From the NCBI GenBank assembly GCA_019671135.1, contig JAHRHY010000008.1, forward strand, positions 1,240,001 to 1,304,000: 64,000 nucleotides of DNA. The letters run 5' to 3'. The translations under genes were made by a program, and so were the position numbers. Under the pieces are notes generated by a model. That model saw nothing but the letters and a program-made list of their open reading frames with translations. It was not told the DNA's origin and searched no databases. This document shows positions 51,701 through 62,020 of the stretch, piece after piece. The number at the start of each line of letters is the position of its first letter. The first letter of the stretch is position 1. The DNA is from Linnemannia hyalina. Taxonomy: Eukaryota; Mortierellomycota; Mortierellomycetes; Mortierellales; Mortierellaceae.

Positions 51701-53825
51701 CTACAGGAAGCACTGGCACAACATGCCAAGAGCGAGAAACTGGTCCGGAGCTACGAGGAAAAGTCGAAGGAGCTGTCGGTGGTCGTTACCAAGCGTGACC
51801 AAGAACTGGACGGACTCAAGTTGCAGCTTCAGGATTTGGCGGGCATGGTCCAGAGTGAGGAAGTCGACCGTATGCGCAAGTTGTGGGAGCACGAGAAGAA
51901 GCGCCTGGAGGAAGCCGTGGCTGACAACATTACAGTCATGACGACACTCCGTGCGGAGATCCTGGAACTGGAGTCGAACGAGGAGGATCTCGCCACCAGG
52001 ATCAAGACTTTGGAGAATTCTGAAACCACTCTGAAGAGCCTCAAGACTTCACTCGACGCTGAGGTGGAGCGTCTTCAATCGTCCATCAAGGCCGCCGAGA
52101 ATTCCTTTGCCCAGGAACGCTCGATTTTGGAGGCCAAGATTGCAGAGTCCGAGTCGACGCTGGAGAGCCGCCTGTCGGAGAACAAGGAGCGTATGGATGA
52201 ATTGGAGGCCATCGCACTGACTGTGGAGGAATCGAGTGAGCGTTGCGAGGCTCTGCAGCTTGAGACGATCCAGAAGACTGCCAAGGTTGAGGAGATCGGA
52301 TTCGAACTCTCCGAGGCCCAAAACGAGAGGGATATCATTGCGCAAGAGATGGAGGCCATCAAAGCTGAGCTGAAGGCCAAGGACGAGGCGTCTAGCGTGA
52401 TTGCAGATCATGCCGCTCAGTTGGAGACATCGAGGGCAGAAATCGCTGCATTGGAGGAGGAGCGCGAGCAACTTTTGGTCAAGGTCTCGGAGCTCGAGGC
52501 AGCCCTGGCCTTGTCGGCGTCAGCTCCAAGGGCAACGGCTTCAGGGGCAGAAGGATCAGAGGCAGTTCTGAACAGGACCGAGCTCGAGGAGGAGATTGCT
52601 GGCTTGAAGCAGATGGTCCACGAGTTGACGGCCGAGAATGCCTCAGTGGCGAGCGACAACAAGAAGTTGATGCAGGAGCACGATATTTTAATGGAAGCCC
52701 ACAAGCATGTCGAAACTGAGTGCCTCAAGTTGATGGACGAGGTTGAGCGCCTTCACTCGGAGAGCTTGGCGGCAACATCTTTGGGAGAGACCGACGGCGT
52801 CGACAAGGTCGAGCTGGATGTCATTCAGGCCGGTACCGAGTTCAAGACTACCATCATTGGCCAGAGCGAGCTGAAGGCAGCACTCAACAACGTGTCGCTC
52901 CTTACAAAGGACACAGCGATTTTGAACCCTACCGAGAAGCCTGGACAGAACCAATCGTCCTCTGTCATCCGTCTCGAGAATCTGCTGAAGGACAAGCAGG
53001 CCATGCTGGATCGACTGACTCAGGCACATGCACTGGAGATGCGGGATCTTCGCCAACGTTATGTTGATCTGGACCGGTCGAAGGCATGGGAGCTGAATCA
53101 GCTGAACAAGGAACTCACTGATCTGGAGTCGTTGATCGAGAGCAAGATCTTCCACGAGGCTGACTTGGAGGAGGAGGTTCAGCAGAAGCAGAAGCAGATT
53201 GACCGTCTCCAGAGCGAGGTGGCGGACTTGAAGAGCCAGCTGTCTAAGCTTTCGAATGGAACGCACGGATCGTTGGCCGACCTCCCTCCCAATGGCTTGT
53301 CATCTGACCGCTACTCGTACTCTTCGACCTCGGGCCTGCCCAACGGACTTTCAAGGACATCTGCAGGAGCAGAACGGACGAGGACTGTCACTAGCAGCAC
53401 AGACCAAACGGCGCTTTTCTGTGAGATTTGCGAGGTGGAAGGTCATGACATCATCAGCTGTGCGGCGGTCTTTGGTGGCGGCAAGAGTGCTACATCCAAA
53501 TCAACTGTACACGCAGCCCCCATTTTTGAAGAAGACCTAGACGACGACAGGCCCGTAAGTGGTCAAAGGATCTTTAGCGTTCATATGATTCGATATATAT
53601 ATGCATGCACATCCTTGGTATCATCAACTAACACCTTCACCTTTTTCCCAACTATAGTATTGTGAGAACTGCGAAGCGTTTGGTCTGCATTACACTGACG
53701 AGTGTCCCAACGAGTCTTTGACGTAAGGATCGTATTTTGTAGCGATGTCCAATGGTCCTTACATTGTGTTGGTTGCTTATATTGACACTGTAATTTTATT
53801 TGCTTCGATTCACAATAGATACTAA
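48736..53825 (+). CDS. CLIP-170-like microtubule plus-end protein (CAP-Gly, coiled coil, zinc knuckles)
   Basis: Tracks growing microtubule ends. Exons 48736-49832, 50059-53554, 53658-53722 and 53819-53825 give 1554 aa. A Ser/Thr/Pro-rich disordered N-terminus (1-310) precedes one CAP-Gly domain (about 316-388), with IGDRVIVE, YLRFVGPAEFKSGTWAGIELD and GKNDGSVNG; the intron cuts right after this motif. A second Ser/Pro-rich basic linker follows, then a coiled coil of about 750 residues. The end carries two CCHC-like knuckles, CEICEVEGHDIISC and CENCEAFGLHYTDEC, and stops at ESLTY, so the last residue is Tyr. Yeast Bik1 and animal CLIP-170 end similarly with knuckles and a terminal aromatic. 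Only one CAP-Gly is present, as in Bik1. The last coding exon is 7 nt. Confidence 0.93.
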
Positions 53826-54398
53826 ATGTCTACATCGTCAAAGGAGAACCCAACGGCAGGACCATTTATTATTTCCTTACCCTCCTCTTCATCATCATCA
53901 TTCACTTCAAGAATACCCACCGCCTTTGGATTTTGTCATTTTTTTGGTGATCTACACATTATCCAGGGCACATGCAATGCATGGCAGCATAACCCACGAT
54001 TGACCGCCTCTCTCCCTCTCTCCCTCTCCCCCTCTCTCACTCTCTCACTCTCTCACTCTCTCATGGTCTGCGTCAGCTCGTCAACAATCACGATGAGCGA
54101 CGATGTACATATACATTTTCTTTCTCTCTTTCTTTCGTTGTTTTCCATATTCATTTCGTTGTAAGCTCCTATATGCATTTGTTGCCCTGTCCTTTTCTTT
54201 TCCTCTCACTTCTTTTCGTCCCCTTTTTGTTACCATGAATAAATCACGTGGTTCCTTTTTCGTAACTTGCTTGTCCCTGAACACTTTAAAAGTGAAGTGC
54301 CTGACTGTATGTCTTGACATTTATTCATTTCTTCACATCACCATCAGACTCGGACAATCCCTCCCGAGTCTCCAAGAACGACAATCGCCCGCCTATCC
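53826..54398. other. Tandem intergenic region, CLIP 3' end and transporter promoter
   Basis: 573 bp. AATAAA at 54238-54243 on the plus strand is a possible, rather distant, poly(A) signal for the CLIP transcript. A CT/ACTC microsatellite occupies 54008-54062. No gene seen. Confidence 0.5.
54008..54062. repeat. CT-rich and ACTCTCTC microsatellite
   Basis: CTCTCTCC units grading into four copies of ACTCTCTC. Confidence 0.85.
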
Positions 54399-56372
54399 AT
54401 GACCACTTCAGCGAATGGACACTCCACTAGCTCAGCATCTACCATGCCCCCAGAACTCAGACATCGTGGAGGCCAGGGACAGAAAGAACATGGACAAGAC
54501 CAGGGCTCAAAGGAGGCTAGCCATGGACTCGACAGCATTCCATCAACACCACAGACAAAACAACAGCAGCAGCAGCAGCAGCGGAAGGTCCTAAAGACAA
54601 CCCCTACCCGGTCACCTTCCTGGGCCACCCTCGCCGCATTGACGATGCAGGTCTCTTTACAGGATTGGATCCTGATAGCAACCTTGATCTTTGGCGGTTG
54701 TTGCAGTAACGTCTTTGCCCTCGAGATACTTGTCAAGTAAGTTGGCTTTCCTTGACGCTTCTGTGTGACAGTGGGAATCAACGGCCTTGTATTTTTTCCT
54801 TTCTCCGGAAGGTTTGAATTGGTACTAATTTGATTCACTCATGTCTCTCTCTCTCGCATATGTTTTAATATCATTAGCGATGCACCCAAAAGCGGTAAGA
54901 ACAACTGCTCGGGATGCTTATGAATGGTCTGGATGCGTGGGACAGTATCTTCATTGTCATCAGCCTAACTAACGGAAAGGACAATTCTGTGTTTTGGTTT
55001 CATAGGACAAATGATCACATTTGCTCAGTTTGTGTGTGTTTCCGCCTACGGATTGGTCATGCATTTGAAGTGGCCCATCGTTCAGGATCTGTGGATATCA
55101 AAGTCATCATCAGCTTCCACTCAGGAACTTCAGGACCAGCCCTCCCAAGGAATCTGGAGATATATACCCCATTTGAAAAAGCGCAAGATTCCGATTACCC
55201 GTTGGTTGGCGATTGTGGTCATGTTCTTTTCAGTCTCTGTCCTCAACAACCAGTCTCTGGCCTACAAGATCTCGGTCCCGTTGCACATTATTTTCCGGTC
55301 GGGAGGACTCATGGTCGGGATGGTGCTGGGCATGATCCTGATGAAGAAGAGGTACAGCAAGTCTCAGATATTTGCCGTGACAATTGTCACCATTGGAGTG
55401 ATCTATGCAACGACAAGTGCCAAAGCGAGCTCGCCCCAAAAGTCCAAGTCTCAGGATTCCACCGCGAATGCAGGCGACTATGCGATCGGCATCTTTATGT
55501 TGACCGTTGCCTTGATCATATCGTCGCTCATGGGCTTGTTGCAGGAGGCAACATATCAAAAGTATGGCGCTGAATGGCGCGAGGGCCTCTTTTATTCTGT
55601 AAGTGAGCGCCGACTCGTCTCTTTACATGTTTATTGTTTGACGTGTGGTTTTTTTGTTGTTGTGGTTAGGGGTCTAATTTATTGTGTTGCGGATGTATGG
55701 ATTTGTCAATTAGCACTTTCTGGCAGTGCCAATGTTTCTGTTGTTCTACAGCGACATTATCGAGCAGTTCAGGATCTTCAACCAGTCCACACCTATTCCA
55801 GTCCTGCAATTAGTCCGCCAGATCGGTCCACACCTGCCCTCGTCCGTTGCCTATGCGTTGAGTTCTATTACGATCCCACGACTCTGGATCTTTTTGACCG
55901 TCAACACATTAACACAGTACGTTTTGATGGCGATATTTTGGCGCCAGTTCATAACCTCTCATGGCGGACCTCATTCCTCTTAAGCACATATATTAATTTT
56001 GTTTCTGACATCGTTGATAGGTTTATGTGCATCTCGGGAGTCCACCGACTCACGTCGTTGTCGTCAGCGTTGACGTTGAATTTCATTCTCAACCTTCGCA
56101 AGTTCAGCTCGCTGTTGGTTTCGGTGCTGTATTTTGAGAACGGTTTTGGATTTGAGATGGCCGTTGGATCGAGTTTTGTCCTTCTGGGCACAGTGATGTA
56201 TTCCCTGTCGTCGTCGTCTTCCGCTGCAAAAAAGCCCGATGGGACTACGACTAGGACAACAGCGACCACTACAACTATCGTAACGACGAAGGGTACTATT
56301 GGGACGTCCAAGTCAGCATCGACAGGAGTGGTAGGAGAGGCCGAGGCTCCGTTGGACTCGAAGACGCAATGA
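54399..56372 (+). CDS. YEA4: UDP-N-acetylglucosamine transporter (SLC35B4/Yea4 family)
   Basis: Exchanges cytosolic UDP-GlcNAc (in some members also UDP-xylose) for UMP across the ER or Golgi membrane. Exons 54399-54736, 54878-54894, 55006-55598, 55714-55916 and 56021-56372 give 500 aa. After a long hydrophilic, Gln-rich N-terminus (about 80 residues, poly-Gln at 54558-54582) the first helix reads FGGCCSNVFALEILV. Diagnostic blocks are MITFAQF, FFSVSVLNNQSLAYKISVPLHIIFRSGGLM, MILMKKRYSKSQ, GLLQEATYQKYG, EGLFYSHFLAVPMF, CISGVHRLTSLSSALTLNFILNLRKF and VLYFENGFG. About ten membrane helices can be drawn. The tail after the last helix is Thr-rich. Exon 2 is a 17-nt microexon needed to hold the frame. 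The product could supply chitin-like or glycan synthesis. Confidence 0.93.
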
Positions 56373-57129
56373 ACGTACTCTATCTATCTATCATCCATTC
56401 ATTCTGCTCATTCTCATTTTAGACCAAATAACAAATAACGACGGATGACATTTTCGTTTGGTAAAACAACCACTCTCCACATTGTACAAGAGCATAAACA
56501 GGGATATACGAGAGCGAGAGCGTTTTTATTTTGTAAGGTGCCAATGAACAAGGAGAAAAGGGTTTAAGAAAATATTATTGAAATTAGAGAAGAAAGAGGT
56601 CGCCGTTAAGGTTGGGTTTGAGGTGAGGTATGGAGGGAGGCAAAAAGTAAGAGAACGTTGCATTGGAAGACCGACATTCAATTTCTGGAATGAAATGACT
56701 TGGAGACACTGAAGGTGTACACAGCCGACGGACGGCGGCAGAGGAAGAGGGTGTGCATGAGGTGCTTGCAGCAATCATGTCACTCCCTTTTCCCTCCACA
56801 GAACAGGGTTTTTTTTTGCTGCAGCAGCCCTTGTCCCCCTTTTTTTTCGTCTCTCCGTCTTTTGTCTCTTTCCTTCTTCATCTCTACTCTTCGACAGTCG
56901 ACCTCCTTCTTTCTTCTCCTCTTACCTTCACCTCAATTGATACCTTCCTCCTTATTTATATACTCCTTTCGAAATCAACACCCGCCACCAAAAAGCACGC
57001 CACACATCAGTACCACTCCTCTCACATTCACGACAACCACCAACTAACAGCAACAATAGGAATAATCAACCACAACAACAGCAGCAACATCAGCAACCCT
57101 TGAATGCTAGCATTCGTCACCCTCCAGTG
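56373..57129. other. Tandem intergenic region before the pseudokinase-ankyrin gene
   Basis: 757 bp, AT-rich after the transporter stop and pyrimidine-rich from 56780 to 56960, then CAA/CAG-rich up to the ATG. The frame of the next gene is open upstream of that ATG but has no earlier ATG that I could find. No gene seen. Confidence 0.5.
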
Positions 57130-60100
57130 ATGGCAACTACTTACAACACCACCAACAATAATAATACCATCAGCAGCCCACCTGGCACTATACACGGCAT
57201 TCCTTTTGCTCGCCCTTATGGAATCGACCCACAGGATGCGCCGTGGCTGTCAGACCTGATTGCGAGACAGTCGCTGCGCCTGTTTGATGCACGACAGCTG
57301 CACGACCTCTCGCCTTCGGTCGCCTTCGGCCCTAACGCCGCTATCCATACCGCCCACCTGCCTCTGGAACCCCAAAGCAACCAGACGACCCTGGTCGCTC
57401 TCAAGCAACACCACCGCCCAGCAGACTTGATCTCTGAGGTAAAGACACGACAAAGAGAAAGCTGTTATCGCAGTGCCAACTGATTGTTTCCCCCATTGCC
57501 ATTGCCTTGTGTTCTCCCTCTGGATGTACCAGCCAAGACCGCTTGAAAGAAAAAAAAAATGTTGTTCACCCCTTTTTTCTCAAAGGTCTTACAAATTCAT
57601 ATCATCGACTCTTGTCCCTGAACTATACCGGCGGTTGCTTTACTGTGTGTTTTCTACTTTCCTGTCCAACCACTGGTTCGCACCCTAATTCTCTCTATTA
57701 TTCTGCACTTCCTCTCTTTACAATTGTTTTATTTGCTCACTGGTTTTGCTCATAACAAAAAAATGTTATGTTACTTAGGTCCATCTGTTGCTCACCACCC
57801 CGGCCTCGCAATTCACCAATCCTATCCTGGGAATCGTTCAGCTGGGCGACCAAGGGTTCACCTACCTCGTCGTCCCCTACCACCCCCTCGGCAACCTCCG
57901 CCAATACATCGCAGACCAACGGCCCAACCTAAAGCCCCTTTCCCAAATGCAGATCATCCACGACGTCGCCTCTGGACTCGAGTATCTCCACCAACGAGGC
58001 ATCCAGCATATGAACCTGCACTCGGCCAACGTCCTCATCACAATGCAAGGTATGGCTGTCCTGACCGACTTTGGACGGCCCAACAACCGCGCAGAGGTCG
58101 GCATGCCCCCCAAACCTGCAGAACAGGAACGGGTTCGATCCTTGGCAACCGTCTTTCTTGCCCCTGAAGTGCTTGCCTCAAACCAATACTCGAGTCAGAG
58201 CGAGGTCTATGCACTTGGAATGGTCATGTTTGAGCTGTTGACAGGCAAAGTCGCGTTCGAGAAGGACTTGAGTCAGCCAGGGCTCTCGAACCGCATCATG
58301 TTTGGACGCAAGGACGACATTCCTGCCAACATCAAGGGGAGCCCTGGCACAACCTACGAGACTCTGATCAAGGATTGCTGGGAATTGGTCCCAGCCAAGC
58401 GTCCTCACCTGTCCCAAGTCAAATTTCGACTCGAGCAACTCATGGACGAATGCAGGCAAAACAATGAAACGCTCAAAGCTCTACAACTCCAGCAGCAGCA
58501 ACAATACCAACAGCAACAGCAGGCCCAATACATGCAGCCTTATCAACCAGGCTCAGCAGCACCACCGACACCGCCCTTACCGGAACTTCCGCCTCCCACC
58601 AACACGACACAACCCCAAAAAGTCGCGCCTGCGCTGTCGCTGAATGTGATTACAACCCATATCATCGTGGCGGATACTGTTCGACTGGACACATCCCGCC
58701 TTGTATCAGAGGGATCAAGCAAAACAAACTCAACAACAAATCAACAAGATGCAACATCGACTGCACAGCCCAAACCCATCGAGGCCTGGACGATTGGACG
58801 GGCGACAATATCGGCTACAGCACAACGACGCGACACTATACCCATCTCTACACGAGCCATCGATATATCCTCCACACAACACCGCGCCAGTCAGCAAACT
58901 ACCCCATCGAGTCCCGATACCGCTCAGTCGTCGACCTCGCCGATCGCTCTTATTCCAATCCCAACCCTACCTCTGGTCTCTCCAACCCACCACCACCCAC
59001 CGCCACCCACCACACCTTCGGCGTCATTGGCAACAGAAAGCGACGTCAGCTACAACAGCTCCACAACAGGAGCAACTTGGCCACTGCCACCAGGGGTATC
59101 GAGTGCACCAAAGCAAGGAGGACAAACACCATCGCCATCTACCCCAGCTCCACCGACTCCGACGGCTTCAACCCCAAGAGTAGTGTCCCCTTCGCCTCGC
59201 AGTGCTGATGCAAACGATGACGCGGATCTTGTCGTTCGCGCCTATGCCAGCGTTCCCAGAGCTGCCGCGTCCACAATCCCTGCTGAGACAAAACTTACCC
59301 TCACGCCGATAGCAGCGCGTATGCTTGCCGCTGCAGCCGCAACTCAGGCGAACGCAATGCCTCCGACTCCGACCTCAGTCTCCCCCGATCCAACGCAGCA
59401 CTCTTTAAGTAGTAACAATAACAGTGTCAGTGGAAGCGACCGCCATGCCCGTGAATCGATTTTGATTATTCCTGCATTTCCCGAACCGCCATCCACACTC
59501 CACAACCGTCGCATCTCCAACATCGACCCTCGTTTCCGCCACTCACCTCGCCAGCTAAACCTTTCAGGACTCGGGGAACACTCGTTCTCGAGCGATGATT
59601 CGGGATCACACGGACTCACGAGCCCAAACCGTACTGCGGTCGGAGCCGTGATGTCCCCACAAGAGGCTGTCTCTGGAGCCCCCGTCACTGCTGGACTTAC
59701 AGCTCGCACGGCATATACGCCCATCGCGTCGTCAGAAGACGTTCCTATGGCTACCCCTTCCAACAGCATCCATACGGCAGCCAAGAACGGTGACTTGCAA
59801 GAGCTGCAGCAGTTTTTGAATCGCGCTCTTAGTCGGTCGCTTTCCAATGGATCGTCCTCTTCGTCCGGCAACCCCAACCAGGCCCAGAGGACAGGCAATG
59901 GACATGCAGGTCGTGGTTCAGCGGCCGAGATTTTGGATGAGTACGAGCCAATCGAGCGTCTGCCTGTGTTGTGCTGTGCAGCGGTTGCCCGAAAGAACAA
60001 GTACCAGGCGCTCAACATGGTCCTAAAGGCCGGCGCGAATGTCGATGGCAAGGAGCAGCGCGGTGGCAACATGCCTCTGCATCTGGTTTGTGAGACCGCG

Positions 60101-61684
60101 TTGCCTCCGCTAGTGGATCCTCTGGTGACTCGGTTCAAGCAGGACGAACTTGACGATCGGGCTCGGTCAAGGAGTGAAGTGAATTTGGACGACCCATACC
60201 TGAGCCACCTGACGCTTCCCGAGTTGGTACCGGCCGACGACGACACAGAAGATGAGGATTCCGAGGAAGGTCAAGAGAAGGCATTAAAGCAGGTGGACGA
60301 ACACGACGAGCAGGAGCAGCAGGCGTTGGATCGGGTCAAGGATGATTCTGAGTCGACTTTCAGCTTGCTAACCACCGATGAAGGGTTCCAAACTCTGACC
60401 ACCAGACAGCAGTCAAGTTTGGGAGGCGCGTACTACCAGATGAAGGATCAGATTCTGGTCAAGGGAGGTCTTGAGGATCAGATCCGACTGCTGGTTCTGG
60501 CAGGATCTCCGATCGACACGCCCAACCATCGTGGAGAGACCCCTCTGTTACTGTTGCTTCGATTCCACGACTCTGTCACAGCCCTGGCGACTCTGTTGAA
60601 GTTGGGTGCGGACCCAACGGTGATGGCACCCTTTGGACCAGGAACCAACCCGGCCGAGATTCATGTTGACCCCAAGACCCTCATGAGTCCTACGGATAAG
60701 AAGCGGATATCCAAGAATTTGCGTTCTGGAGGAGGTCCCAAGCTGTTTGGCCCCAAGCAGGGGGCGGTTGGGCAACAGTCACCTGCGTCATTGTCAGGAT
60801 TGCCATCGCCACTGCAGACGCCTTACAGTCAGGCCATGACCAACGACGATCCCAACCATATCCTAGTTATGCATGGCGGCGCCCTCGCTCACGCCGCATA
60901 CCATTTGCGGATCAACTGTGTCCGCTACCTTTTGGACCACGAGATCGAGTGCAGTGATCCTGCTATTATCGAGCAGGCGATTGTCGCTTGTCACCACGCT
61001 GTCGCTGCCAAGGTGAACCCACCGTTGGTGACAACGCAGAACCGGATCTTGTCGATTCTGAGCCGGGACTGGAAGGGCGAGGCAGGGCGGAGGCGTCGTG
61101 GTCGGGTTGCAGAGCGGACGCTAAACAAGAAGAGGAAGGCGGTTCGATCGAATGTGCTTCTGGTTGCCTTGGCCGTCTCGACGTCTTCACCATCATCGTC
61201 GTCGGAGCCTTCCTCGTCTCCCTCGGCAAGTCGGGACTCGTCGTTGCACGGATCTGGCGGACCAACCTCCCAGACACGTTATAACCACCTAAACCACGAA
61301 AAGCTATCGTCGTCTCTAGGACCAATCCCAACGACACATTTCTACGCGACGGAGGGGCCGATGGGAACAGAGATTGAGCTGGTCAGTCAGTATGGGTTCC
61401 AGGCGGATCATACGCCGACGCCCGTATCGATTGGAAGAGGAGCCACACGGTACCAACTGACGGATCGAGTGATTGCCCCCATCCCTATTCCAATCAAGAC
61501 GAGCGGACTGGGATATGGTGAACAGCGGCAGCAATTGTACCAGCAGGGACAGCAGAACTCTGCGAAGGAGTATGAGGATTGGTATGGAACGAGCGATCCC
61601 AAGAGCCCGCGGTCTGGACAGAGCCCTGGAGAGGGCAGAGGGCTCTTCAGGAAGTTCAAGAACATTGCCGGCAAGCGACCCTGA
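57130..61684 (+). CDS. Predicted pseudokinase-ankyrin protein
   Basis: Exons 57130-57438 and 57779-61684 give 1404 aa. The N-terminus (about 30-310) folds as a TKL-like kinase: VALKQH keeps the ATP lysine (about Lys92), IIHDVASGLEYLH precedes the catalytic loop, and LTDFG keeps the metal Asp. The HRD motif reads HMN (about 180-182), so the catalytic base Asp is Asn, and the glycine loop is not recognisable. The Asn of the loop (HSANVL) remains. VFLAPEVL replaces the usual APE motif and SEVYALGMVMFELLTGK follows. A Gln/Pro/Ser/Thr-rich disordered middle (about 330-770) leads to ankyrin-like repeats: SIHTAAKNGDLQELQQFL, NKYQALNMVLKAGANVD, DQIRLLVLAGSPID and ATLLKLGADP. Catalysis is doubtful; a scaffold or ligand-sensing role is inferred. 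AATAAA at 61709-61714 is its probable poly(A) signal. Confidence 0.85.
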
Positions 61685-62020
61685 GCCAACCAGGGCGTAT
61701 CTAATGCGAATAAAATGTTATAAACATGCATGGGGGGAGTGTGTCATGTTGTCTATGATGTGGTTGGTTGGTAACCTGCTCAGCTCAATGCAGGCTGAAA
61801 GTTGCTCGTGTGCCTGAAATAGGATGGTCAATTAGGGAGGCCGCCACAATACCTCGCTCTCTAAATGACCGCACTTTTCATTCCGCTGAACCTATGGTGG
61901 TACTTCAACCTTTTATTTTGTGCTCTCTCTTTCTTCTTCTCTCCCTCTCTTCTCCATTTGCTCCGTCTTCCATCTCCTCCCTCTCCCCCATCTCTCTCAC
62001 CCCCATCACACTTCCATTCA
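61685..62020. other. Tandem intergenic region before the ArfGAP gene
   Basis: 336 bp. It contains the poly(A) signal at 61709-61714, then a CT-rich tract (61915-62010) that is probably the ArfGAP leader. Confidence 0.55.
61709..61714 (+). terminator. Poly(A) signal of the pseudokinase-ankyrin gene
   Basis: AATAAA 25 bases after the stop codon. Confidence 0.65.
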
